Source of the DNA: Rhynochetos jubatus | Lineage: Eukaryota; Chordata; Aves; Eurypygiformes; Rhynochetidae | NCBI GenBank assembly: GCA_027574665.1 | Contig: CM050654.1 | Location: 28,973,722-29,037,721 of the forward strand | Length of the DNA: 64,000 nt | Direction: 5' to 3' | Part shown: piece after piece, positions 34,916 to 47,910 of the stretch | How positions within the stretch are numbered: the first letter of the stretch is position 1 | Layout: each line of letters opens with the position of its first letter | Position numbers and translations under genes: made by a program | Notes under the pieces: model-generated | Database searches by the model: none | What the model saw: the letters and a program-made list of their open reading frames with translations, nothing else | What the model was told of the DNA's origin: nothing

Positions 34916-37900
34916 AGATGAGTCATATCACCGTTGTTCCTTTCATGGATTGACTAACCAAACTTGTGAAACCACCGTGTGTTAGCAGCTAATTCTTTAA
35001 CGTCAATGACAGAGGAAGAGAAAGTTAGGATAGAAAAATAGCTATGAATTAGCAAGCGTGTGAGATATCCTGGGGAACACTGAGGCAGACCTCACCTAAA
35101 CAACACTGTTGAAGACAACTGACCTACACTGATTTTGTCAGATACAGGGTTGGGCTGTTTGACCCGAATGCAAAACATACCACATTTTTCAATTGTTGAA
35201 GGAACCAATTTATTATTTACAACCACTATCTTTCTTTAAAACAAGAGCTGGAATGAGACATTAAAGATTTGTAATGGGATATAAAACTCAGGTCTGCAAG
35301 CCCTTTTTTTCCTACCATGAAAATCAAGCCAAGATCAGAGAGAAGCTGGTATAGACATATTAGTCTTGGACAAACTGGACTTAAAAATAAATACAAAATT
35401 AAATACAATCCATGGAAATCAGCATTGTCTAGAAGTCTACATATTAAGCCAGGACCCAGGGTACTTTTTACAGCTGAATGCCACACTCTTTCAGCTATAC
35501 TATTATTAATGTTGTGCTAGCATGTGGAAAACTATCTCAAATACAACTTAACAAGCAGTTCTCCATTCCTCAGAAGCAACATTAGTGAGCAGGGATTTGC
35601 GATAGTTTTCTTTTGAGAAATAGATCTGAAACCTGATTAATACAGCCAGCCAGTTCTTCCTCCCACACACACAGTTTGGGTAGACTGAAGTGCTTTGCTT
35701 GATCGGAAGGAAAATTTTCCTTTTCTGAACATCCATTTATTTAAAAAACGCAGTTGCAGGAATTTCTAAATATGATGTCATTTCACAGAAACAAACCCAT
35801 TTGACTTTGAAAATGTTCCACAGATTTGAAAAAAAGACAAAATTTTAAAAATGATGAAGATAAATGTTTCTCCTTTTCCAATTTTTTTTATTTCCATGGG
35901 CAGAAGTAAGTTAGCCCAATGCCTCAATGTTAACAACATTTACATGTAGGAATTCACCCACATAATCCATAACGACAAAGGATTGTAGCTGAAACTCTCT
36001 CTATGAAGAGGAATTAAAAAACACTAAAACCATATCCACTAAATAATTCTGATTAATATTTTAGATATTCTAGAGAGACTGTGAACCTGTTACTCATTTA
36101 AACTGAGCTGGATAAACCCCTCTAGCCAGCTCTTCCAGTTAAATCGGAAGTTAGAAGCCCAAATTCCTTTGAGGGTCCTGGGTAAAATTTCCTTATGTTG
36201 GAGAAAAATCAGACTCTGTTTCTTAAAATGTCATGATTTTAATAATTCAATAAATGTCATAATATTTTTTGATCATAATAAGTATTAAGCAAGAGATATA
36301 CTGCTCTTCCAAGACTCTTTCTTACAATAATGAGTAAAAGAACCCAGAATGACACTACTCTAACCCATAGATCATAAATTCTCAAATAGGAATAAAAAAG
36401 TTACCCCAAAAGACTAAAAAAAGAAAAAAATCATATACAAACAAAGCCATAATATAGCTAGCAATGTGAGACAAGAGGTGCATATAAAGATTTCCTACAG
36501 TGAGACTGAAATGATCTGTTAAATATTTTACTCTAATGTCTTTTTTAGCATTATTTTGTTCAGGTTTTTGCACATTTGTCAGGGCTGAATGTGTTGCATT
36601 TTAAGAGATTCTGCAAACAGCAGCAAACGCGCTTATTCTTTGTTCACTCTTGGCTCTGTTAAAAAGAAAACCTATTCCCCACTTTCCCCTCTATTAATTT
36701 CTCAGCAGCTATGAGCAAACTTTCAATACTTTCACAATGTATAGTTTAGTTGTAGAATTAGTCAAACTTTCTGGGTGGGAATGGGAGTATTAATGAAGCC
36801 CTTGTGGCTGTTTCTGCAGACAGTCGTAATTTGGAAGAAATTCAGTATTCAGTAACAGAATAATGTAAGAAATGGCTCATAATGCAGCACACACTTCCAT
36901 ATGTGTATGGGTGTGTGTGTGTTGTGTAAGCACATAAAAGTCTTGGTATTAGAAGCTAATAACTGGTAACAGAACCAAATTCTAACCCAGACAGTAGTGT
37001 TCTGACTACCTGATTTCCCCCGCATTTTGGATGTGAAACGCTATTTTCTACTCACTGTCCATACACAAGCATGTAACGCAGATATGTTCTTTGAAAAGAG
37101 TAGCATTTCAATTGAAGTTAAAAGGTCAGGGATATTTACTTTTTAAAAAGTTTTCTATAAATAATCAAGCAGTAAAACTTCTATGTTGCTTCCACCAACA
37201 CTCATGAGTCTGGTGTGATTTAACTCTGAGGTCTGCAATCACTTTTGCATTTCTTAGAAAAAAGATTTCCATTCAGCTCAGCGGAGGTAATTTTTTAAGG
37301 TCACTGTCTTGTTTGACCATTGGAAAGAAAGTCTGCAAATGGTGAAAACACTAGTGTAGCCGTTCAAAAACTTCACCATGAGGTGTGCACTGAAAAAGAC
37401 CACCTAAGCACTTTCCAGAATACTCACTTGTGGGCCCCAACATCAGAGATTCATTGCAGCTATTTTGTGCACAAACTTACAAGAACAAATCTTAAACAGT
37501 TTCAGGGCTCTAACACTCTTGGATCTTTCACCTCCCTACTTTTTCCAGCACGTCGGTATCAGACACTTTATGTGAGATCTCAGCTGAGACTATAATCACC
37601 AGAGACATTCCCAGATCTGATTAACCTATGGACTGAATAGGGTAGTGACAGAAGGAGTTGTCTCAGTTTATATAGAAAATCAGAGTAAAAGTTGGAAATA
37701 GTCAGTTTAAGTCCAAACCAGTTTAACACCATTGGACAAAGCAGCTCCCCACGTGACCTATTTGACAGCAGTGCAAGAGAGGAAATTGTGACACTCAGTC
37801 TTCAAGCTGATACTATGCCACAGAGTTTAGTATTTGTTCCTTTCAACATGTTTCTTTTTACTGTCTCCTCCCCATGGTACTTGCCCCAGAGACTAAGCCA

Positions 37901-40619
37901 TATGCATACCTTTTCAGGCAATCCCTTCAGATGACACCAGTTGCACATTAACACAAAAGCCAATGGCCTGTGGAAATAACTTGCACCACTGTTACTTGCA
38001 ATGATGAGCGAAGACCCTCGATCACCAGTGTAGCTGAGCACTGGACTCAGGTGATGCCAGTTCTGAAGATACCAACCATAAAAAATGAGCCTGAGGCCAG
38101 TTATTTATTACACTTGCCAAGTTTGCATTGATCAGAAGATAAAGATTTTGAGCACTTACCTTTCCTTACAGTGCTGCTTTAGGGAATAATCCCTGAGCTA
38201 ACTATACTGATGTTTCTCAACTGCTGGGTCAGAAAATAGGATCAGACTATAAGGCATTGGAAGTAGTATGAATCTATAAGATGAAAGTATTCATATCCTT
38301 CAGGGCCAAGTGCTCTCTGTAACCTCTCATAAACAGAGTTACCACCGTTACCATGAGTGCTTTCTATTCTACCCTTAATAAGAAATAAGAAAATCTGGAA
38401 ACAAGTAGAAACAAAACTACATGATGCTCGTTTCCCCTGTTCTTTGTGCTGTGTTTTTCCCAGTTCATTGCCAGCATTTCTACGTAAAACATGAAATACT
38501 TTCCCTCCCACCTTTTCCCATCAAATATAAATGAATACTAGTTAAAAATGAGCAGGGGAAGTATATTAACTAAGTCCCAGTAGTTTAGTGAAAGAAAAAT
38601 CTCTTGCCCATGTTGAGCAACACTTCTAAAACCTCCCTATGAAACAGGTTAGAAGACCAAAGTCCAAGGCAGGAGGAAAAGAATCCTAACATTGAAGATG
38701 CTTCTTCTGTGATGGCAAAAACCAGGCTAGCCAGGCAAAAAAATCTTGTTTGCTACATAAAAACAACTTATTCATTTATAATGAAGAAGAGGGAACAACC
38801 ACAGGAACAAACAACAACAAAACCAATAAACATGCAAATTCCTAACTCTGCTTTCAAAATACATTCAATTTTAAAACCTGTTTATCCTTCAGACCAGCTG
38901 AAGAAACAGGAGAGAGAGAAAAAAAAGTAATCTCTAGCTTTAAGAAATTACTTATGGAAAAAGCTTAAGCTGATGAGACTATTGAGTGAACAAGATGATT
39001 TCATAATACAATTTGTGCCTATTTGGTAATGACACTAAAGATGGAGAATAAAAAGCAACAACAATCATTCAGAAATTCAAGCAAAGTCAAGGCTTATTTG
39101 TTTATCTTTCTAATGCTTTTTTGCTGGTGCCAGACTTCCTCCAGAATTCAGGTGGATTGAATGAAGCTGGACAGCGCAGAGTTTCAGTCTAAGAAACATA
39201 CACCACTGACACCCTTCAGCGGGTGCTCAACTGTTACTGAAGTATGGAAGAAAATTCTTCTGGGGTGCTTTCAGAAGGAAGCAGTGAACCAGGCTACAGA
39301 TTGCTTTGCACCTGGGAGCAATCTTATGCATGCACCTGCATGAGATACTAGGCAGAAGGTAAGTGAATATTGATCTTTAAGCATGTATGTAAGTAACGAA
39401 GTTAGATCCGAATTGTACTTCTTAAAGGCTACGGAGAAAGCCAAGAGCCCAGGTGTTCTTGAGGCTGTTGAATGAGACAGATCTGCTTTATGACAGAGCA
39501 AACTCCAAAGGGTAGAGCGTCAGTCTAATCACTTTTTGTTGGTTATTGTTTTGTACATTCTGATGTCTTCTGTGGTATGGCAAATGTTTCAGTACGAATT
39601 CAGCCCATCTAAATGCAATTGTTTAACAGGCAGCCACTTTCTGCTTACAGACTGCAGAGTGACCGGAATATGATGGGTGGCAGTAGACACCTGGTTTAAG
39701 ATGTGATGGTTCATCCTCTGTAATGTCTTTGTCTTTCCACCAACTACAAGAGCAGCCTGTTTGACAGACTGAGACTGGACATCTTGTAGGCAGACAAGAT
39801 GAATCCTCCCACTCTTTGGCTCAGGCTGGAGGTGATTCATCATGTCCAGTTGTAGCCAGACCTCACTTTACTTCTTGTCTTGTGCCTGCTGACACTTGCA
39901 TCTGCTAGGAAAAACTTGCTGGGAGAAGATGAAGCCCAGATGATGAGAGCTGAGAGGTGAGAGGATGAGTCCAGGTTTTATCGCATTACAGTGGTTTGGT
40001 GTTCACACACTGGTTGTGTAAGTGAAATTCCCTGTGCTACTTGCATCCCTCCTCACCTTCAGTGGCCTCAGGGGGGTTTTCAGGAGGGAAATAGATACCG
40101 TCTTAGACTTGGCTGATGGCTCCAAGGATTGATGCAGAAGAGAGACTGCTATTGCTACAGTCTGAGGGAAGCCCCAGGAGCACAGATACAGGCTACTTTA
40201 TAAATCTATCATGCTGAGGTAGAAACACAAAACTTGTCTAGCCTTTCTTGTCTAGTAGCAGGTAACACAAGGTGATACTAGAGGTAAATAAAATAACATG
40301 CTGGTTATCATTAGTCACTCAAGTGATGCCACTTAGAATACTGAGTAAGAAAAACTGCAGCTGGGAAAAGATGTGAGACCAATCTTTAACTATTAAGCAC
40401 CAAGTCTGATAATATGGGGGCAGATTAGTTCTGATCTTTTCTGGGTATTCCCTAAGGCCAGCGTTCCAAATTAAACTGTTTGCACTCCACGGAATATGTA
40501 GAGCTGAATAATTTGAAAGGATAGCTACAGTGACTATCTACTTCAATATTTTATAATAGCTTTTCTATTAAAAGATAAGTAGAGAGGTCTGTAGAAAGAA
40601 TACAAATGCAGAAATCATG
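34916..40619. other. Non-coding unique sequence, no gene seen
   Basis: AT-rich sequence with a short GT microsatellite (36901-36927). Around 36965-37020 the text faintly resembles a reversed MIR head (ACCAAATTCTAACCCAGACA) but is too diverged to call. Open frames are under 95 codons and unrecognised. Confidence 0.65.
36901..36927. repeat. GT microsatellite, imperfect
   Basis: Short interrupted TG/GT run, including GGGTGTGTGTGTGTTGTGT. Short enough that strong polymorphism is not assured. Confidence 0.8.
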
Positions 40620-40722
40620 CAGTCCTGGTTTTTAGACCTCATTCTTCCTCTGACTTTTTTTTTTCTTTGGTTTTGGGCAAGTCAATTCAACTGCATCTCT
40701 TAGTATCCCTAATTATAAACTC
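40620..40722 (+). mobile_element. MIR-like SINE fragment
   Basis: TTTTGGGCAAGTCAATTCAA followed by CTGCATCTCTTAGTATCCCT matches the MIR core (CTTGGGCAAGTCACTTAACCTCTCTGTGCCTCAGTTTCC) at many positions. The upstream GTCCTGGTTTTTAGACCTCATTC could be the degraded head. A T-run insertion separates the two parts. An ancient, strongly diverged copy. Confidence 0.5.
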
Positions 40723-41065
40723 TAAACCTCACAAAAATGTTTTCCTGCTTTCCTTGTTCCAAATATCAGTTACAGAGTGTACAGTGCACTGAACTTAAAA
40801 TGGTAACTGTTACCTTGTCATAAATACCAGGTCTTAATATTGATTCACTGAAATGGTTGCTTTACAGCTCTTAAAAAAGTTAGTTTTATTAGCTGACCTT
40901 ATCTCGCTGCCTTTTGCCTTTTTGTATTGTTTTTCAACACCTGAGGTTTGTTCAGTTACATTTAAATTACTTCATTTCTGTGTCTGAAAGCAGTTATTCA
41001 AAAGGTAGATTATCTTTGAGTTTACTGAATAAATATGCTTATATATTGCTGACAAGGCTTGACTC

Positions 41066-41084
41066 AAAAAAAAAAAAAAAAAAA
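41066..41084. repeat. Poly-A tract (19 A)
   Basis: Uninterrupted run of 19 A after GACTC. No SINE or processed-gene body recognised upstream. Confidence 0.9.
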
Positions 41085-42383
41085 CCACTAGAATTTAAGT
41101 TTTACATTTTACTGCAGAACTGTAGCCCTTATAACAATCCAGCAAATACAGATTTCTGGTTTGTTTTGCCAGACAAAGTACTTTAAAAGGGGCTTATACT
41201 TAAATCTGCTATTCAGACTAGGAGCAGCTTAATGGATTGTTGACAAAGAATGTAGAGCTCAAGCAGGATGTGATAATACCTGATGTTTTCTCACTTTTAT
41301 AAAGTTTATATAACTTATATGTCATTTCATTCCTGGCTGTCACTTAGCACAGTGCAGCAACAATGACCTTCACAGTAAAAGACTAAGATTAGCAGAGGAA
41401 AAAGGAGAAAGAACTTGTGGAATCAGAACACACATCAGAGCTAACAATATGCTGCTTGTGGCCAAAGGAGGTTAGATATCTGTAACCAACTGCAATAAGA
41501 AGGAAGTTCAGATGATGGCTTATACCCTTTTCAGTCCCCAGGCCTGCAAACAGGCCTTTTCATACCTATAGGTAAGAAACAACTTTGCTTTAATAACTGA
41601 AGTTATTAAGTTCCAAGTTTACTTTATGAAATTTCAGACACTCTTTGCAGAAGGAACAGTTGTATGGCTGGGCTAGATAGGTACACTCACAGGGAGGTAG
41701 ACTGGTTTCTTGTCTTAAGTCTGCCAGAGTTGTCTTCTTGCTTTCTGTTTTGCCCCTTTGGTTTTGTGTCACTACTGCTGCAGTAGATCAGAGGAAAATT
41801 CCTCAGCCAGCAGAGCCATCGTTACTCAGGAAAGGTGTATTTTGTGGGTGGCTGCATCTGCACATACGTCTGAATGTTGCGTGCTGCCACCTCCCAACAC
41901 ATTCGATCCCTGTTCCCCTCCAAAGAGCCCCTATAAGGATATGATGGCTGAAATGTAAAGCTATCCATCCACTCCTACATTCATGCACACTGTCCCCTCA
42001 AATGAGGTCCAAGGAAAAGGCCTGTAAATTACCTGAAGAAACCCCTCACATTTATATTCTTTCTCAATAAATAAGATAGAAGGCAAGACAAAGGAATAGA
42101 GACAATCTGTCTGTCCACCTTCCTACGATATTTGCGCTCAACAATGATTTCAGTCTTTGTGGCCCATGCATTTTCCAGGTTTGTTCATACTAAATCATAA
42201 TTACCTAAAATTGCCACAAGAGACACTCTAATACCGTAAGAAAAATTATCTTCTTACCCAGCAACAGAAAAGTAGAGTACTGCAGCAGTAGTACAGAAAC
42301 AGTTTTTCTTTGCTTGCTTATTTGATTTTAGTAAAGATGGGGAAGAATTTTTAGGAATTGATTTAAAGTCAGCTGAATTTATG

Positions 42384-42411
42384 TAAATATATATTTATTT
42401 ATATATATTTA
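42384..42411. repeat. AT palindrome, 11-bp arms
   Basis: TAAATATATAT (42384-42394) and ATATATATTTA (42401-42411) are perfect reverse complements around a TTATTT loop. In A/T-only sequence such symmetry arises readily by chance; it may mark a site prone to cruciform or slippage events. Confidence 0.8.
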
Positions 42412-43025
42412 GTGGCCATTTTGCATTTATTTACCTTAGGTAACAAAAACCTGAGCGCGTATCTTGCATTCATTTTCTGTTCCTTTGAAAAGTCAAACTG
42501 ACAGCTTATAGCCTTTGCAATCAAACCAGTGCCTGTTTAAAAGGGAACTGCACCATCTATACACAACCTCTGACACACAACAGAACACATCCAATCCCAC
42601 AAAGAATCAAAGGCATTTTTGTCAAAATATTTGTCATGACCCTGGGAATTAATGTAAAATAACCAAAGTTATCAGTCACCAAGCTGCAAACCCCCAGCTG
42701 GAAGTGAAGGTTTGGTTTAAGAGCAGGAAGTTAGCCAGTTACGAAGAATGGAGCACCTCAGTCCTGGTCCCTTTTTTTTTTTGTTCAGGCGTATTTGGAT
42801 TCCAGAAAATGGGCTTTACTGAAAACCAAGTCAAGAAGACACCTCCAGGGGCAAGTTTCCAGCCATTCCAGGTGCTATCCGTCAGTTATGAAAATGGACT
42901 GAAATCCCCAGTTCTTGTACTAAAATTAGTCCGCTGTATCCAAAGTGGTCTTGAATTGACATCTAGGCCCAAATTTAAAACCACTCGCAGCCATAAGCGG
43001 AGTCCCTAAATTCATCGTACATTAG

Positions 43026-43096
43026 GGTCACTCTGGTGGATGGTGGCCCTCTAGTGACACCAAATCAATATAAGGCACAGTGCTGGCTGCACTGTA
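43026..43096. repeat. Two adjacent inverted repeats
   Basis: GTCACT (43027-43032) pairs with AGTGAC (43053-43058), and ACAGTGC (43077-43083) pairs with GCACTGT (43089-43095) around a TGGCT loop. The sequence from 43020 to about 43210 is richer in G and C than its surroundings. It may be an old repeat or conserved element; I cannot assign it. Confidence 0.5.
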
Positions 43097-43210
43097 CAGC
43101 TTGTATGGAGGGCTCATTAGCATGGTCATTTGATTTCTACGTTGCTCTGCCAGGTTCAGTGCAGCTGGTATGACCTTGACCACTTCAACACCAGCTGGCG
43201 CTGAGGGGAT

Positions 43211-45580
43211 GTTGCAAATTCAAGCCCCAACCCCCAGATTTGTAAGTATCTTTGCACTCACAGACTGCAGGCAGCTATGGGGTTTTTTAAATCCTGCTAG
43301 GAGATCTGTGAGAAACTACCTTTTCATTCTTGGCCCTTTAGGTTATTGAAGAGACCTGAGAAGAGAGTGGAAAGAGGTGTCTATAAATTACCTGGGTTTA
43401 GGGTAGAGCTCTTGCAGCCTGGAAGCAAGATGAAGAGAAAAGAAGGAAATCCAACCAAGAAGATGATTTGGAAGACAGATCAACTTGCTGACTTCATGTC
43501 AGCAGAAAATGATGCAAGACAAATGACATATCTCTTTTTTTGCTGGTAAATTCCTCATTTATTATGGTCTTAGCCAGTGAGAACCTCTGACTGGGAAAGC
43601 ACTTCGGTGATGATTACCTGTATCTATCTATATACAGAAATATACCTTTCGTCTTCTCCATAGAGAAGTTCTGAAGCAACTTGAGGTGAAAGACAGTGTT
43701 CCCAGAATTTCCAGCTAATATTTATCTTCACTTCTACACTTCAAATGGAGTTAGGTAACTGAGATGCAAATGAAACTATTCAAACATAGGTGGAATACAA
43801 TAAGGGTCATGAAATCTCATACTTTGGAGATTACAGGTATGCAACCTGTTTTGTCAAAAAGCAACTGTTCCTAATGTAAAATCAGCCAAAGTGCTTATGA
43901 CTATATTTTCCTGGATTTCTTGATATGTTATCAAGTACTGCCAAGTTTCCTTTTATTTGCCTTCATCCGGGTGCAAGACTCTCAGAGGCCTCAGGGAGCA
44001 GATGTGGTATTTGCAATTTTGTTCTGAACAATCTGGCTGTTTTGAAAATATTCACAGGAAAACACCAGCCACAACACCAGATGTGAATGTAGCAAAGCAG
44101 CATCTTGTGTTTACATTTTAATTTCTCCAGCTAGGAAGGCTCAAGTGCTTATGCACTGGGAAAGCATAATACAGGCTGCATGCTCTAATAATCTATTACA
44201 TTTATACAGTGCTGTTCACCTCAGTGCTCCGCAAGTCTTCTGTGTAGAGGACCCACCCACTCCAAAACTGTGTCCCCCCTAACAGGTCTGTGATACAGCA
44301 GCTGTATATTAATTCTAAATGGTAATAGCCTTAGTGTAGGAGTAAAGGGTAAATGAGAGCAGCATCTAACAGCAGCTGCTGAGAGCGCTTTAAGTTGGCA
44401 GGTCTCTAGGTGCTTGTGCGTGTGTGTGATTTTTACAGCTTTTGAACATCTGCAAGACTCGCTGACTTTATAGTGCTGCTGCAAACACCTCTAAATAATC
44501 AGCTCCCAGGAATCTACATTCAAGGCACACAGAGTGGAAATCCCAGCTCATCTTTTGCTTTGGAAGTGGTATTTCTGTTCTGTGTTTGAGGGAGCCAAGT
44601 AATACCAAAGCAAGAAACAGACCCATCTGGCATTGTGGCAGCCTATTTAACTCGCTGCAGGCAGTAGCCAGGTAAAGGATCCGACTCAGATGTTGGTGCC
44701 AGGTTTGAAGTGTGGGAGAGACGCTGCTCTCAATGACAGAGCGAAGGGGTGACATTGCACAGCACTCAAACCCCTGTATTTCCTAACAGTGATTTCAGGA
44801 GAGTGCTTAATGTTGTCAGCATGCACAAATCTAGGAAGCAAAGACAAACTCAAGTTGCCGTTAATGGGATGTGGTGAAGGCGGAGGTGTGCGCTAATGGA
44901 CAAAGGAGCCAGGAAACAAGGCTCCATGCCCTGCCAGGAGGTCTCAGTAAGTCACTGTGTTTGTCCTTTTATGTTTGTGCAATTAGATGGGAGAGGATTC
45001 AACCTTGGGGGGGGCTTACCATCTGGCTAGTAAAGCCAACAGCAGTACAATCAAATATACGAAAGGCTATTTATGGCTAAAAAACTTTCTGGTAGCTGTA
45101 AGAGAGGCGCAGCTATGCCAGCTCCTGCTCTGAAACCCAAACCAGGCTGGGAGAGGAGCATAGCTCTCAGCAGACGAAAGACCTGTGGGAAAGAACAGAG
45201 ACGTAACTGTGCAGGCAGTATCCCTGCAACACCGATCAGGGTTGAGCAGGCCACATACATCCTTACTTCATCCTGCTCTGCTCCACTTCAGTCTTGACAG
45301 CAAAGACTTTCCTTTTAGTGAAGACCCCTAATAACAAGGAGGAGTAAACTGGAAACCCTTTCTCCTGATGAAGTCAATGAATTCTCACTGTGGCTGTTAG
45401 AATAAATGTTCAAGGAGCCATAGAGCAGTACGTCATTGAAAATAGGCTGAGTTTACATGGAACTGATTTGAGCCTGGTATTTTATGACTCCCATGTGAAC
45501 CTAATGTGACCAAATTGGCTCTCTCTTAGGACACTTTATCAGGGAGTTATAACTTTTGTCTAATTAATGGGACTCAGCAC
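43211..45580. other. Non-coding unique sequence, no gene seen
   Basis: Two minus-strand open frames (44221-44484 and 44468-44755) overlap slightly but have no recognisable product. No transposons seen. Short GT run near 44416-44428. Confidence 0.6.
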
Positions 45581-46139
45581 TAAAAGACATCACTGTATAA
45601 AGGATTTAATGTGCAGGCTGCAGCAGCGAAGGAACACTTTACAATGTACTTGCTAAGCGAGCAAGAGGCAGTGGTGGTTTTAAGAAAACCTCTCAGGGAG
45701 AAAAAGAAAAAAGATCCTATCCTGTTTTTCCCAATATCATATCTATGTTTGGAAACTTCCTCCCTAAATCTTTAATGAAGGCAGAATGGTGTTTGAAAAA
45801 CAGCTGGAGGACATTGATCTACACATTCCAATTTGTTTATGTATAAAACATGCATAAAGGATTAAATGCTGCTTAACAGTTTGTCTGCTTTCAGCTGCTT
45901 TCATGCTCTGCTTTGCTACAGCACCAATCCATGTCAGAAGATACCCTGGGGGGCTTTTTAATAATAAATAGGTTCCTCGGAGGATGTCTTTTTTGAATCT
46001 AATATTAATTGGCACATAAAATGGTAATTACACCTACCCTAGAAATACGCTGTGCCACTCATTCTTCCCTGATCGATGGCATTTGCCCTGTCGCACAGTA
46101 GCTGCAGGAGCATGGGAGACCAGAACTAAGGCTGGAGAG
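45581..46139. other. Candidate conserved non-coding block
   Basis: Balanced-composition sequence without repeats. CpGs at about 46048, 46073 and 46091 persist in CpG-poor surroundings, followed by the denser element at 46140. Long stretches lacking simple repeats or transposons around retained CpGs are typical of conserved elements, but conservation itself cannot be seen in one sequence. Confidence 0.3.
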
Positions 46140-46300
46140 TGACATCAGACTAAATTAAGTGCTCATGCATTTATGTATCAGCGTACAGCAATGCAAATGC
46201 ATTTATAAGGTATGAATGATTTAACAGGAAGTCGTTTTGATGCCGCTCTGTTGCATGTGGCGAATACGGTGAACAAGTCAGTTCATTGATTCCAGTTCAG
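46140..46300. promoter_or_regulatory. Candidate conserved enhancer-like element with octamer site
   Basis: The POU-family octamer ATGCAAAT lies at 46191-46198. The 10-mer ATGCATTTAT occurs twice in the same orientation, at 46165-46174 and 46197-46206, in each case leading into TTTAT-type HOX/CDX-like sequence. Just downstream, four CpGs (46233, 46244, 46261, 46267) fall within 36 bp although the region is otherwise CpG-poor, which suggests either protection from methylation decay or purifying selection. There are no repeats and no coding signal. The regulatory reading is inference; neighbouring genes are not in the window. Confidence 0.4.
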
Positions 46301-47801
46301 GATCCTGGTTTGTCTGTCATTATGAAGGGGCTGTTTCAAAAGCCTGAATTTAAAGTGCTTTTCTTTTTCTGCCTTTTTTTTTTACCCCACAGAGGTTGGT
46401 TCACCTCTATCAGTCCAAATTATTTGTTAAGTGAGAAATAACTGGCACTGCTTACAAGCTAAATGTTGAAAATGGCATCTCCAAAATAATACTTTGCATT
46501 TCCCACTCATCTAATCCTATTTTACACAGAGGCACACATAATAGATTGGAGGGGCTGGTAATTTTAAAAGATAGGCAGCTGTCCATGCTCCGGGAGGTCA
46601 CAAGCACAAGCTGTGTAGAAAGAACCAAATAAGTCACCTGTCACTCTGCTCAGCAGTGGCAAAACTCTACTTTGTGATGGTCTAAAATCCCAAACTTCAG
46701 CTTTTCTGCAGATATGCCACTGGCAACTGACAGCTCTGTAGCATAGCATGGGGATAAGTTTGTAGATAAGATCAAAACATTTCTAGCAGAGATGTGAGCT
46801 TCAGTCTTGTATTGGATATGCAAGATTTCTTATCTCCCAGTGATCTATCTGTCTCCAGCATTCTTGGTTCACAAAGCGAGCCACGCCAAGTTTCACAATT
46901 GCATCCTATAACACAGAAAAGCACCATATGGTCACATTCTTTATTCTTATCCCAACTGTCATCATGACTCTAGGGTCTTTTAGGATCCAGCATCAGGCAG
47001 TAAAATCAGCAGAGTTAAAACGGAGCACTTTAATATCTCTAATGGGATATGTTGTGGCAACACAGGTAGTACAGGCTCTTATCGTAATGATCCACCACAA
47101 CTCGCACCAGCACACGCCCAGAGAAACTTCCAAGGAATCAAGAGCATTGTGTTACCTTTCTATTAAGGACAGACAAATGCTCTTTTAGTTTATACTGCTG
47201 CTAGAAAAAGTCACACGATACTTTAGGAGAAAGAAACCAGGTCTTCTGGGAGCAATTCCCCCAAGTATAAATGTAAGAGTGGAAAACTGGTGAAACACAT
47301 GAACTGCAAGAAAGATTTGCTAATGAAATCCCCAGAAAATCACAGCCAGGCCAGACTTCGCTTAACTGAAGGCTAAACTAACCCAACTGATCAGATGTGC
47401 TGTCAAGCATTCAAGTTACCCACACAATGGAAACAAATGCTCAAGTGACTGCAGCTTACAGTACAAATCTTGCCTCTTCCACACTTTTTCTTATTTCCAG
47501 TTTAATGTTATTCCTAGACAGTTTAAGCCAAAATTGACTGTTTTCATTAACTAGCAGAAGAAATGCACTTACATCCTGTCAAACCCTGTGACAGAAAAGT
47601 AGATTTAAGGGACATAAAAGAAGAAAAAGTAAATTTAAAACTCCAAAGGGACAAGAATGTTGGGTCATTCACCTGCTAAATATAAATCGGCTTATTGACT
47701 TCACTAGAATTGCAGGAGAATATGCAAGAAAGATGTTGGTTCAATCTATGCATCTTTTAAAGGCCTTATTGGGCCTTTCTCTACCAAATGCCACTTAACA
47801 A
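46301..47801. other. Non-coding unique sequence, no gene seen
   Basis: Unique AT-rich sequence with a short T run near 46374-46382. Open frames are under 90 codons and none is recognised. Confidence 0.6.
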
Positions 47802-47910
47802 ACTAGGCACAGAGAAGTGAAGTCATTTATTCCATGTCAGCAGAAATGTTGCAGAGGAGCTTGGAGCTCAGGTCTTCCCACCCCTACAGTTCATCACCTA
47901 GTTACATCAT
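47802..47910 (-). mobile_element. MIR-like SINE fragment
   Basis: Reverse-oriented MIR. AACTAGGCACAGAGAAGTGA corresponds to the reversed core (AACTGAGGCACAGAGAGGTTAAGTGACTTGCCC). It is followed at the expected spacing by GAGGAGCTTGGAGCTCAGGT and CTTCCCACCCCTACAGTTCA, which correspond to the reversed head (AGAGCTGGGAATTGAACCCAGGTCTTCC...). Core and head are both present in order, so this is the most convincing MIR copy in the window. Confidence 0.65.

Larger units (their letters stand above)
40723..43020. other. Non-coding unique sequence, no gene seen
   Basis: Contains poly-A at 41066-41084 and an 11-bp AT palindrome at 42384-42411. The open frame 42704-43009 (101 codons, plus) shows no recognised motif. 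Confidence 0.65.

Noticed and set aside
36965-37020. Possible reversed MIR head (ACCAAATTCTAACCCAGACA)
   Set aside because: No matching core beside it and many mismatches; left uncalled.
42704-43009. 101-codon plus-strand frame
   Set aside because: No recognisable domain, no splice or polyadenylation context; a length common by chance.
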